In this document: positions 1-6,336 of the stretch, piece after piece
Layout of the letters: each line of letters begins with the position of its first letter
How positions within the stretch are numbered: position 1 is the first letter of the stretch
Assembly (NCBI GenBank): GCA_022705125.1
Contig: JAKJFB010000154.1
Location: 1-6,921 of the forward strand
Source of the DNA: Pseudomonadota bacterium
GTDB taxonomy: Bacteria; Pseudomonadota; Gammaproteobacteria; Pseudomonadales; UBA5518
Direction: 5' to 3'
Length of the DNA: 6,921 bases
Program-made: the position numbers and the translations under genes
Notes under the pieces: generated by a model
Database searches by the model: none
What the model was told of the DNA's origin: nothing
The model's input: the letters and a program-made list of their open reading frames with translations, nothing else

Positions 1-1733
1 TCCGCGGGGCTGACTTCACGACGCTGGCGGAGGCACTCGACTACGCCGCAGACGGGGCGACCGGAACCAACTTCTACAGCGGTCGCGGCCAGTTGTACGC
101 CACGCTGTCCTATACGGATCTGCGGGCGCAGTGCCTGGTGCTGGCGCGCAAGTTCACGGGGCTCGGCCTGGTAAAGGGTGACCGGGTTGCGATGGTGGCG
201 GAAACGCACCCCGATTTCCTGCGCGTGTTCTTCGCCTGCCAGTATGCCGGGCTGATTCCTGTCGCCCTGCCCGCGACCATCAATCTCGGTGGACACCAGA
301 GCTTCGTCTCGCAGCTGCGCGGCCTGATCGAGAACAGCGGCGCGGCAGTCACGATCGCCTCGGAGGCCTTCATGCCCTTCGTGGTCGAGGCGACCGAGGG
401 CCTCGAACTGCGCATGATCGGCGAACCGGCGGAATTCGACGCCCTGCCCGAGAGCCCCGACGCGTTGCCGGCCATCGGGCCCGACGATGTCTCGTACCTG
501 CAATACACCTCGGGCAGCACCCGCTTCCCGCGCGGCGTGATCATCACGCACCGCTCGGTGATGAGCAACCTGTCGGGCATCATCGCGCACGGCGTGAAAA
601 TCGGCGAAGGCGACCGCTGCTTCTCGTGGCTGCCGTTCTACCACGACATGGGCCTGGTCGGCCTGGTTCTGGTGCCCGTGGCCTCGCAGATGTCGGTCGA
701 CTACATGGACACGCGCGATTTCGCGATGCGCCCGCGCCAGTGGCTGGCCCTGATGTCGCAGACCAAGGCGACGATATCCTTCAGCCCCTCCTTCGGTTAC
801 GAGCTCTGCGCGCGACGCCTGCGCGAGGGCGAAGCCGCGCGCTACGACCTCAGCAACTGGCGCGTCGCCGGCATCGGCGCCGAGATGATCCGCTGGGAGA
901 CGCTCGACCGCTTCGCCGAGGCGCTGGCGCCCGCGGGCTTCGACGCGCGCGCCTTCCTCGCCTGCTACGGCATGGCGGAATGCTCGCTCGCCGTCAGCTT
1001 CGCGCCGCTGTTCACCGGCTACCAGACCGATCGCATCGATCTCGACGAACTGGCCGACAACGGCAAGGCCCTGCCGGTCGCGCAGGGCGACGAATCGAGG
1101 CGTACGCGCGCGTTCGTGAAATGCGGCGAACCGCTGCCGGAATACGAGATGGAAATCCGCGACGAGCGCGGTGCCCTGCTGCCCGATCGGCACACCGGCA
1201 CGATATTCGTGCGCGGCCCCAGCGTGATGTCGGGCTACTTCAACGCCCCGCAGGACATTGGCGGAGCGCTCAGCGCGGACGGCTGGCTCAACACGGGCGA
1301 CATCGGCTACTCGGTCGAGGGCAGCCTCGTCATCACCGGCCGCCAGAAAGACCTGATCATCATCAACGGCCGCAACATCTGGCCGCAGGATCTGGAATAC
1401 CTCGCCGAGCACCAGGACGAGACCCGCGTCGGCGACGCGCTCGCGTTCTCGGTGCCAGGCCCGGAGAGCCGCGAGGTCTGCGTGCTGGTGGTGCAATGCC
1501 GCGAGACGAATGCCAACCGCCGCGCCGCGCTGATCGACCGCCTGACGCGACTGGTGCGTATCGAGATGGGCATCGACTGCTACGTCGAACTGGTGCCGCC
1601 TCACACCCTCCCGCGCACCTCCTCGGGCAAGCTGTCGCGCTCCAAGGCCCGGCAGAACTTCATGGATTCGCACGACCTGGCCGAAGTGGCCGCCATCGCC
1701 GAAGGCATGTCACTGAAACAGGCCTCGGCCTGA
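1..1733 (+). CDS. Fatty acyl-AMP ligase (FAAL), 5' end cut by window
   Basis: This enzyme is predicted to activate a long-chain fatty acid with ATP to an acyl-adenylate, usually for transfer to an acyl carrier protein rather than CoA. The frame is open to the left edge (first full codon at base 3) and 576 residues are visible, so only a few N-terminal residues are likely missing. The first possible start inside the window, TTG at 93, lies within conserved sequence (…TNFYSGRGQ-L-YATLSY) and is not the true start. ANL-superfamily landmarks in visible-residue numbering: the AMP-binding P-loop YTSGSTRFPRG near 168-178, SWLPFYHDMGL after it, ACYGMAECSLAVSF mid-protein, the hinge region NTGDIGY…GRQKDLIIINGRN, and the C-terminal PRTSSGK with catalytic Lys near 543. 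The loop between AECSLAVSF and KCGEPLP is long, as in FAALs, which carry an insertion that disfavours CoA use. The SDR gene follows 30 bases downstream, suggesting an operon. FAAL assignment is firm; substrate and pathway are inferred. Confidence 0.93.
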   Translation, partial: RGADFTTLAEALDYAADGATGTNFYSGRGQLYATLSYTDLRAQCLVLARKFTGLGLVKGDRVAMVAETHPDFLRVFFACQYAGLIPVALPATINLGGHQSFVSQLRGLIENSGAAVTIASEAFMPFVVEATEGLELRMIGEPAEFDALPESPDALPAIGPDDVSYLQYTSGSTRFPRGVIITHRSVMSNLSGIIAHGVKIGEGDRCFSWLPFYHDMGLVGLVLVPVASQMSVDYMDTRDFAMRPRQWLALMSQTKATISFSPSFGYELCARRLREGEAARYDLSNWRVAGIGAEMIRWETLDRFAEALAPAGFDARAFLACYGMAECSLAVSFAPLFTGYQTDRIDLDELADNGKALPVAQGDESRRTRAFVKCGEPLPEYEMEIRDERGALLPDRHTGTIFVRGPSVMSGYFNAPQDIGGALSADGWLNTGDIGYSVEGSLVITGRQKDLIIINGRNIWPQDLEYLAEHQDETRVGDALAFSVPGPESREVCVLVVQCRETNANRRAALIDRLTRLVRIEMGIDCYVELVPPHTLPRTSSGKLSRSKARQNFMDSHDLAEVAAIAEGMSLKQASA

Positions 1734-1763
1734 GCCCGCAGCGCGCACCGGCACGGCCCTGAG

Positions 1764-2693
1764 GTGCGCGTCGCGATCACCGGGGCGACCGGGTTCATCG
1801 GTCGCCGCATCGCCTCCCTGCTGGAATCGCCGCAATACCTCGTGCGCGCGCTCGCGCGCGACGCGGCCTCGGCGCGTCACCTGCTCGCACCCGGCGTGGA
1901 AATCGTGCCCGGAGACCTCGCCACGCCGCAGGCGCTGCGCGCACTGGTGCGCGACGCCGACGCCGTGCTGCATCTGGCCGGCGCCGTGCGCGGTGCTACC
2001 CGCGCGGACTTCGACGCCGCCAACGTCGATGGCAGCGCCGCGCTGCTGGCGGCGATGGACGCCGCCGCGCCACACGCCCGCCTGCTCTTCTTCTCGTCGC
2101 TCGCAGCGCGCGAGCCCGCGCTCTCGCATTACGCCGGCAGCAAGCAGCGCGCGGAGCAATTGCTGCTGAGGCGCGCCGCCGCGCGTCCCGTCACGATCCT
2201 GCGCCCGCCGGCGGTCTACGGTCCGGGCGATCGCGAGATGCTGCCGGTGTTCCGCTTCATGGCCCGCACGGGGCGCGCGCCCTGCGCGGGCAGGGCCGCG
2301 GACCGTTTGTCGCTGATTTTCGTCGACGACCTCGCGCATGCCGCGCGAGCCTGGCTGGACGCCCCCGCGACGCCCACGGCAACCTGGAGCCTGCACGACG
2401 GCCACGACGGCGGCTATGACTGGACCCTGCTGTGCGCGATCGTGGGCGCGGCCTGCGGGCGCGAGATCCGCGCCTGGGAAATCCCGCGCGCGCCGCTGGA
2501 ACTGATCGCACGCGGCAACCGCGCGCTGGGCCGCCTGCTCGGACGCTCGCCGATGCTGACGCCGGAAAAGCTCCGCGAACTGCGCCACCCCGACTGGGTC
2601 TGCGACAACAGCGCGATCACCGCCGCACTGCGCTGGACACCCCGCACGCAACTCGCCGAGGGTTTGCGCCTGACGCCCGGCTGGCACGACTGA
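1764..2693 (+). CDS. NAD(P)-dependent extended SDR / epimerase-like oxidoreductase (possible ceramide reductase CerR-like)
   Basis: This is a 309-residue extended short-chain dehydrogenase, the length usual for NAD-dependent epimerase/dehydratase proteins. It shows an N-terminal Rossmann dinucleotide motif GATGFIG (residues 7-13), an acidic segment PGDL near 49-52, HLAGAV near 70-75, the catalytic Ser region FFSSL (109-113), the YxxxK pair as Tyr123 and Lys127 (HYAGSK), and RPPAVYGPGD at 147-156. The start is GTG at 1764; the cofactor motif begins four residues later, so little room remains for another start. No strong Shine-Dalgarno is visible, and the 30-base gap to the acyl-AMP ligase suggests coupled translation. 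The family acts on nucleotide sugars, sterols or lipid ketones, and sequence alone does not fix the substrate. Placement next to a FAAL matches bacterial sphingolipid clusters, where an epimerase-like CerR reduces 3-keto-ceramide; this is context-based inference. Confidence 0.9.
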   Translation: MRVAITGATGFIGRRIASLLESPQYLVRALARDAASARHLLAPGVEIVPGDLATPQALRALVRDADAVLHLAGAVRGATRADFDAANVDGSAALLAAMDAAAPHARLLFFSSLAAREPALSHYAGSKQRAEQLLLRRAAARPVTILRPPAVYGPGDREMLPVFRFMARTGRAPCAGRAADRLSLIFVDDLAHAARAWLDAPATPTATWSLHDGHDGGYDWTLLCAIVGAACGREIRAWEIPRAPLELIARGNRALGRLLGRSPMLTPEKLRELRHPDWVCDNSAITAALRWTPRTQLAEGLRLTPGWHD

Positions 2694-2777
2694 GCACGAC
2701 CGGGGTTGCCGCGCCGCGCCGCGAAGGACCGCCATGCGTTCCACGGCAGCGCGGGATCGACGGCGCATTGCACACCG

Positions 2778-2803
2778 GTCCGGGTCCGGCCCGGGCGTTG
2801 TTT
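2778..2803 (+). terminator. Possible intrinsic terminator of the FAAL-SDR operon
   Basis: A GC-rich hairpin GTCCGGG / CCCGGGC (7 pairs, one of them G-T, loop TCCGG) is followed by the T-rich but imperfect run GTTGTTT. It begins 85 bases after the SDR stop codon and upstream of the next promoter, a sensible position. The T tract is weak and local GC content is high, so a chance hairpin cannot be excluded. Confidence 0.35.
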
Positions 2804-2861
2804 CCCGATCGGCGCGCGCAGTGGGATGCAGGGCGCATCCGGCGCCTATCGACTTGATTTT

Positions 2862-2878
2862 TGTCAACTTTTTTTACA
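2862..2878 (+). promoter_or_regulatory. AT-rich imperfect palindrome, likely enhancer (activator-binding) site for the sigma-54 promoter
   Basis: The site reads TGTCAA-N5-TTTACA, an imperfect inverted repeat with five of six positions matching. It sits in a 27-base block (2854-2880) with only five G/C bases inside otherwise GC-rich DNA. Its centre is about 74 bases upstream of the GG of the -24/-12 element and about 100 upstream of the predicted transcript start, the normal distance for a bacterial enhancer-binding protein. A TTGA-N6-TCAA repeat (2854-2867) overlaps it. The arrangement resembles the shared cis-site reported upstream of proteobacterial PEP-CTERM genes, which contains a sigma-54 motif and co-occurs with the PrsK/PrsR regulators; that similarity is from memory. 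Alternatively the block could be a sigma-70 promoter (TTGATT at 2854, TACATT at 2875, a short 15-base spacer). Confidence 0.55.
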
Positions 2879-2943
2879 TTGCAGGCTGCCGTCGACGCAC
2901 CCTCCGGGAGGAAGCGTATGATTATCACGTCGTTTTGTTGCCG

Positions 2944-2957
2944 GGCATGCAACTTGC
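2944..2957 (+). promoter_or_regulatory. Sigma-54 (-24/-12) promoter for the 60-residue protein gene
   Basis: The sequence CGGGCATG-CAAC-TTGCT spans this position and matches the sigma-54 consensus TGGCACG-N4-TTGCW well. The invariant GG (2944-2945) and GC (2956-2957) are separated by exactly 10 bases. Transcription should start near 2969, giving a leader of about 25 bases before the ATG at 2994. The AT-rich palindrome upstream supplies a plausible activator site, which strengthens the call because sigma-54 promoters need one. The -24 box differs from consensus at its first T and at one C. Confidence 0.6.
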
Positions 2958-2993
2958 TTCACCCAGTGAAAACCACCCAACGACAGAAAACCG

Positions 2994-3176
2994 ATGACGT
3001 ACTGCCGGGCCGGCGAGCCAAATCCATTCAACTTCCGCTCGGACCGCTTCTGCCAGATCAACGGACAATGGTTCTTCGTCACCCGCGAAAAGACGCAGGA
3101 AGGACCCTACCCGTCCCGCGACCAGGCCAATGCCGGCGCCGAACGCTACATCGCGCGCATGCAGGGGCGGGACTGA
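2994..3176 (+). CDS. Small conserved-type protein, 60 residues (resembles DUF6316-like family)
   Basis: A 60-residue soluble protein with no signal peptide or membrane segment. It begins MTYCRAGEPNPFNFRSDRF; the core is INGQWFFVTREKTQEGPYPSRDQA and the C-terminal part is probably helical (ending ERYIARMQGRD). The pattern of R-x-G-E, then R-x-D-R-F, an aromatic W-F-F strand with T-R-E, a G-P-Y/F turn and a helix ending in Y-I recalls small uncharacterised proteobacterial proteins annotated DUF6316; I recognise this from memory, with moderate certainty. Third codon positions are strongly G/C, as in neighbouring genes, while overlapping frames are not, supporting real coding. No good Shine-Dalgarno precedes the ATG. 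It sits about 25 bases downstream of the predicted sigma-54 transcript start. The methyltransferase begins 82 bases later and may be read through. Function unknown; the predicted control suggests a conditional role. Confidence 0.75.
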   Translation: MTYCRAGEPNPFNFRSDRFCQINGQWFFVTREKTQEGPYPSRDQANAGAERYIARMQGRD

Positions 3177-3204
3177 TCGCGAAGCCCCCGCTCCCCGGCC
3201 GCGC

Positions 3205-3225
3205 GCCGGCGCATCGAGCGCCGGC
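3205..3225 (+). other. Perfect 8-bp inverted repeat (hairpin) between small gene and methyltransferase
   Basis: GCCGGCGC, loop ATCGA, GCGCCGGC forms a perfect eight-pair stem, all G-C. It lies 28 bases after the small gene's stop and 33 bases before the methyltransferase start. No T tract follows, so it is not a classical intrinsic terminator. It could partially terminate or stabilise the upstream transcript, or be a chance product of GC-rich DNA. Confidence 0.45.
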
Positions 3226-3258
3226 CATCGTGCGCCCTGCAACCGGCGCATCCCGCCC

Positions 3259-4050
3259 ATGAAAACGCCGCCCGATCTCCCCACGGACCGCTACCAGCAG
3301 CGCAAGTCCCGCTTCGGGCGCTGCCTCACGGTCTACGGCCGCAAGACCGTCCTCGAAGCGCTGCAGGCCGAAGGTGTTGCCTGCGAGCGACTGCACCTGG
3401 CGAAGAGCAACAAGCCCGCCCCGCTGCTCGAGGAGATCGAGGCGCTCGCGCGTGCGCAAGGGGCGGAAATCGTGCGGCACGAGCGCGCGGAGCTCGCCCG
3501 CATCTCGCGCCACGCGCGCGAGGACCAGGGGGTCGCGGCCGACGTGCGCACGCCGGGCTACCGCCAGCTCGCCGAACTGATGCCGCTGGCGCCCGAACCG
3601 GGCGCCGCGCTGCTCGCGGTCGATGGCGTCACCAACCCGCAGAACCTCGGCATGCTGATCCGCTCGGCGGCCGCCGGCGGCTGCCAGGGCATCGTGCTGC
3701 CGCGCCGTGGTGGCTGCGACATCTGTCCCCTGGTGATCAAGTCGAGCGCGGGGACGGTGTTCCACGCGCCGCTGCTGCGCTGCGACAGCCTGCCCGAGGC
3801 ACTGGCGCAACTGCGCCGCGGCGGCTGGAAGATCAGCATCCTCGACGGCCACGCGCGCCTCAGCCTGTTCGATCGCCTCGACGAGAGGGCGCGGGTGTTC
3901 GTGCTGGGCGGCGAGACCGCTGGCGTCAGCCCCGCGGTGCGGGAACTCGCCGACGAGAACCTGCGCATCCCGATGGCCAACGGCGTCGAATCGCTGAACG
4001 TGGCCGTGACCGCCGCGCTGGTGGCCTTCCGCGCCCGGCTCGGGCGCTGA
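3259..4050 (+). CDS. SpoU/TrmH-family RNA 2'-O-ribose methyltransferase
   Basis: A 263-residue protein predicted to transfer a methyl group from S-adenosylmethionine to a ribose 2'-OH in tRNA or rRNA. The N-terminal part (about 22-100, starting LTVYGRKTVLEAL) fits the SpoU substrate-binding domain seen in RlmB-like enzymes. The C-terminal SPOUT knot domain has all three motifs: motif 1 DGVTNPQNLGMLIRSA (122-137, with Asn129 and Arg135), motif 2 VFVLGGETAGVSP (213-225, with the conserved Glu), and motif 3 IPMANGVESLNVAVTAA (237-253). Length matches RlmB/TrmH-type proteins. I chose ATG 3259 because the conserved domain begins about 20 residues later; upstream in-frame starts (from 3130) would overlap the small gene and add arginine/alanine-rich sequence. 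The ribosome binding site is poor. Whether it acts on 23S rRNA (RlmB-like) or tRNA cannot be told from sequence alone, so no symbol is given. It converges with the minus-strand VWA gene. Confidence 0.92.
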   Translation: MKTPPDLPTDRYQQRKSRFGRCLTVYGRKTVLEALQAEGVACERLHLAKSNKPAPLLEEIEALARAQGAEIVRHERAELARISRHAREDQGVAADVRTPGYRQLAELMPLAPEPGAALLAVDGVTNPQNLGMLIRSAAAGGCQGIVLPRRGGCDICPLVIKSSAGTVFHAPLLRCDSLPEALAQLRRGGWKISILDGHARLSLFDRLDERARVFVLGGETAGVSPAVRELADENLRIPMANGVESLNVAVTAALVAFRARLGR

Positions 4051-4067
4051 ATGCCCGGCCGTCAGCG
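4045..4067. terminator. Inverted repeat spanning both convergent stop codons; possible bidirectional transcription stop
   Basis: CGCTGA, an 11-base loop, then TCAGCG. The arms contain the TGA stops of the methyltransferase (plus) and the VWA protein (minus), each preceded by an Arg CGC codon. An overlapping hairpin CGGGC/GCCCG (4041-4057) is also possible. No T tract is present on either strand, so terminator activity is only plausible. The repeat may simply reflect two genes ending in Arg-stop. Confidence 0.3.
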
Positions 4068-5237
4068 GCTCAGGTATCCCATCGCGTCTTCCATGCCCTT
4101 GAGCGTCATCGGGAACATGCGGTCCTCGACCAGGCGCCGCGTGATGTCGACCGATTGCGAGAACTCCCAGTGCGCCTCGGCGACCGGGTTCAGCCAGACC
4201 AGCTTGGCGTAGGTCTCGGCGACGCGACGCATCCACTGCTCGCCCGATTCCTCGTTCCAGTGCTCGATGCTGCCGCCGGGCTGAAGGATCTCGTAGGGTG
4301 ACATCGAGGCATCGCCGACGAAGATCACCTTGTAGTCGTGCGGGTACTTGTGGAGGATGTCGATGGTCGGGATCTTCTCGCTCTGGCGCCGCATGTTGTT
4401 GCGCCACACCGAGTCGTAGATGAAATTGTGGAAGTAGAAATACTCCATGTGCTTGAACTCGGTGCGCGCGGCCGAGAACAGCTGTTCGCAGGTGCGCACG
4501 TGCGGGTCCATGGAGCCGCCGACGTCGAAGAACAGCAGCACCTTCACCGTGTTGTGCCGCTCGGGCACCATCTTCAGCTCGAGCAGGCCGGCGTTCTTCG
4601 CGGTGGAGCGGATGGTGTCGGGCATGTCGAGTTCATCGGCAGCGCCGCTGCGCGCGAACTTGCGCAGCCGCCTGAGCGCGAGCTTGATGTTGCGCGTGCC
4701 CAGTTCGACGGAATCATCGAGGTTCTTGAATTCGCGCTTCTCCCAGACCTTGACCGCGCGTCCCTGGCCACCCTCGGGACCGACGCGGATGCCTTCCGGG
4801 TTGTAGCCCCCGGAGCCGAACGGCGAGGTGCCGCCGGTGCCGATCCACTTGTTGCCGCCCTGGTGGCGCTCCTTCTGCTCGGCGAGACGCTTCCTGAATT
4901 CCTCGATCAGCTTGTCGAGGCCGCCCAGCGACTGGATCTTCGCCTTCTCTTCCTCGCTGAGGAACTTCTCGAATTCCTTGCGCAGCCACTCGTCCGGGAT
5001 CAGCGCGTCGAGGAGGTCATCGAACGTCTCGATGTCCTTGAAATAGGCCGCGAACGCACGGTCGAACTTGTCGAAGTACTTCTCGTCCTTCACCAGCACC
5101 GCGCGACTCAGGTAATAGAACGCGTCGATGTCGGCAAATGCGAGGCGCTGGCGCAGCGCGCCCAGCAGATCGAGGTATTCCCGGATCGAGACCGGCACGC
5201 CGCCGTTGCGCAGGCCCTGGAAGAAATTGAGGAGCAT
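4062..5237 (-). CDS. VWA-domain, CoxE-like protein (partner of MoxR ATPase)
   Basis: A 391-residue cytoplasmic protein with no signal peptide or membrane segment. The N-terminal half is helical and charged (about 50-125, with EEEKAKIQ and a KRLAEQKERHQ stretch). A glycine-rich linker follows (about 128-160), then a C-terminal von Willebrand A-like domain from about 230. The metal-site motif is FFDVGGSMDPHV (237-248), with Gly where the classical DxSxS has its first Ser; a second acidic loop VGDASMSPYE lies at 307-316. Such proteins pair with MoxR AAA+ ATPases (compare CoxD/CoxE, NorQ/NorD, CbbQ/CbbO) to remodel or insert metal into a client enzyme. The MoxR gene lies 32 bases upstream on the same strand, so co-transcription is likely. 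ATG 5237 is the only start that fits; further upstream the frame runs into the ATPase gene. The client protein is not evident here. Confidence 0.9.
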   Translation of the reverse strand: MLLNFFQGLRNGGVPVSIREYLDLLGALRQRLAFADIDAFYYLSRAVLVKDEKYFDKFDRAFAAYFKDIETFDDLLDALIPDEWLRKEFEKFLSEEEKAKIQSLGGLDKLIEEFRKRLAEQKERHQGGNKWIGTGGTSPFGSGGYNPEGIRVGPEGGQGRAVKVWEKREFKNLDDSVELGTRNIKLALRRLRKFARSGAADELDMPDTIRSTAKNAGLLELKMVPERHNTVKVLLFFDVGGSMDPHVRTCEQLFSAARTEFKHMEYFYFHNFIYDSVWRNNMRRQSEKIPTIDILHKYPHDYKVIFVGDASMSPYEILQPGGSIEHWNEESGEQWMRRVAETYAKLVWLNPVAEAHWEFSQSVDITRRLVEDRMFPMTLKGMEDAMGYLSR

Positions 5238-5269
5238 CGCGAAAAGCCCGGCCCTGACTGCGTGCCGGC

Positions 5270-6118
5270 CTAGCGCCGGCTCTCGCGCCGGTGCATGAAC
5301 GCCAGGCGCTCGAGCAGGTGCACGTCCTGCTCGTTCTTGACCAGCGCGCCGTAGAGCGGCGGAATGGCCTTCGTCGTATCGTGGTTCTTCAGCACCTCCT
5401 CGGGGATGTCGTCGGCCATCAGCAGTTTCAGCCAGTCGATCAGCTCCGAGGTCGAGGGCTTCTTCTTCAGCCCGGGCACGCTGCGCACATCGAAAAATAT
5501 GTCCAGCGCATCGCTCACCAGTTCGCGCTTGATGCCGGGATAGTGCACGTCGACGATGCGCATCATCGTCTCGCGGTCGGGAAAACTGATGAAGTGGAAG
5601 AAGCAGCGGCGCAGGAAGGCGTCCGGCAGCTCCTTTTCGTTGTTGCTGGTGATCACCACGATCGGGCGCTGGCGCGCGCGCACGGTCTGCCCGGTCTCGT
5701 AGACATGGAACTCCATGCGGTCGAGCTCGAGCAGCAGGTCGTTCGGGAACTCGATGTCCGCCTTGTCGATCTCGTCGATCAGCAGCACGACCCGGCTCTC
5801 CGTTGCGAAGGCCCGCCACAACGGCCCGGGACGGATGTAGTTCCGCACGTCGTGCACGCGCGCGTCGCCGAGCTGGCTGTCGCGCAGCCGCGACACCGCG
5901 TCGTATTCGTAGAGGCCCTGCTGCGCCTTGGTGGTCGACTTGATGTGCCACTGGATCAGCGGCTTGCCCAGCGCGATGGCGACCTCCTCGGCAAGCAGCG
6001 TCTTGCCCGTTCCCGGCTCGCCCTTGATCAGCAGCGGACGCTGCAGCGTCACCGCGGCATTGACCGCCATCTGCAGATCCGCCGTGGCGACGTAACGTTC
6101 GGTACCCTTGAAACTCAT
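5270..6118 (-). CDS. MoxR-family AAA+ ATPase
   Basis: A 282-residue single-domain AAA+ ATPase, the usual MoxR size. Visible motifs: Walker A GEPGTGKT (33-40), Walker [10 protein letters not shown] (110-118), sensor 1 region [15 protein letters not shown] (154-168) and the arginine-finger region [12 protein letters not shown] (169-180). The segment [21 protein letters not shown] (62-82) is typical of MoxR proteins that pair with CoxE-like VWA partners. MoxR ATPases use ATP hydrolysis to remodel or activate target enzyme complexes. The start at 6118 gives [10 protein letters not shown], with GGAG nine bases upstream as a ribosome binding site; an in-frame ATG at 6223 would add 35 low-complexity residues and is disfavoured. 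It is first in a two-gene minus-strand operon and divergent from cysK, with which it shares the 218-base intergenic region. Confidence 0.93.
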   Translation of the reverse strand: MSFKGTERYVATADLQMAVNAAVTLQRPLLIKGEPGTGKTLLAEEVAIALGKPLIQWHIKSTTKAQQGLYEYDAVSRLRDSQLGDARVHDVRNYIRPGPLWRAFATESRVVLLIDEIDKADIEFPNDLLLELDRMEFHVYETGQTVRARQRPIVVITSNNEKELPDAFLRRCFFHFISFPDRETMMRIVDVHYPGIKRELVSDALDIFFDVRSVPGLKKKPSTSELIDWLKLLMADDIPEEVLKNHDTTKAIPPLYGALVKNEQDVHLLERLAFMHRRESRR

Positions 6119-6336
6119 TCGATCCGACTCCGCATCAGTGGCTGCGCGTGCGCGCCGCAACGCGCTTCCCGGCGCGCAGTCTAAACGAAAACCGGCCGGC
6201 GACGGACTGTCCAAAGCGCTCATCGCGCACCGCGATTGCGCTCAGGCGCGCGTGGACTTGCCCCGGCGCCGGTAGTAGCCTTGAGCTCCCCGGTCGCTGG
6301 ACCGAAACAGTACATTCCGGGCAGAGGAGCACCGCA
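6119..6336. promoter_or_regulatory. Divergent intergenic region between the MoxR operon and cysK
   Basis: This 218-base region must hold promoters for both divergent units, but I see no convincing -35/-10 pair. It contains a perfect palindrome CCGGCGCCGG (6263-6272) and a short hairpin CGGTC-GCTG-GACCG (6291-6304) just upstream of cysK. Either could be an operator or chance in GC-rich sequence. A clear ribosome binding site GAGGAG (6324-6329) sits seven bases before the cysK ATG. Confidence 0.4.

Noticed and set aside
93..95. TTG at 93 as start of the acyl-AMP ligase
   Set aside because: The 30 residues before it are open and match the usual FAAL N-terminus (DFTTLAEALDYAA…TNFYS), so the gene begins left of the window.
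626..1762. 378-codon plus-strand frame inside the acyl-AMP ligase
   Set aside because: Shifted frame of the ligase with Arg/Pro-rich translation and no domain.
1710..2867. Long minus-strand open frame (385 codons) opposite the SDR gene
   Set aside because: It is rich in Arg/Ala/Gly/Gln with no motif and is the mirror of a gene with clear SDR motifs; such antisense frames are expected in GC-rich DNA.
2854..2880. Sigma-70 promoter TTGATT-N15-TACATT as the main promoter of the small gene
   Set aside because: The spacer is shorter than the preferred 17 bases and the start would lie about 107 bases from the ATG; the palindrome plus GG-N10-GC element explains the region better, though it is not excluded.
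3079..4407. Minus-strand open frame (442 codons) across the methyltransferase and the end of the VWA gene
   Set aside because: Low-complexity translation without a domain, covering two well-supported genes in other frames.
5238..5951. Upstream extension of the VWA frame into the ATPase gene (a 629-codon fusion-like frame)
   Set aside because: The extension is out of frame with the real ATPase, Arg/Ala-rich and motif-free; the ATPase motifs lie in a different frame with its own stop at 5270.
5291..6184. Plus-strand open frame (297 codons) opposite the MoxR ATPase, and a similar one at 4338-5273 opposite the VWA gene
   Set aside because: Their His/Val/Leu/Glu-rich sequences are the typical reverse-strand shadow of real genes; no family features seen.
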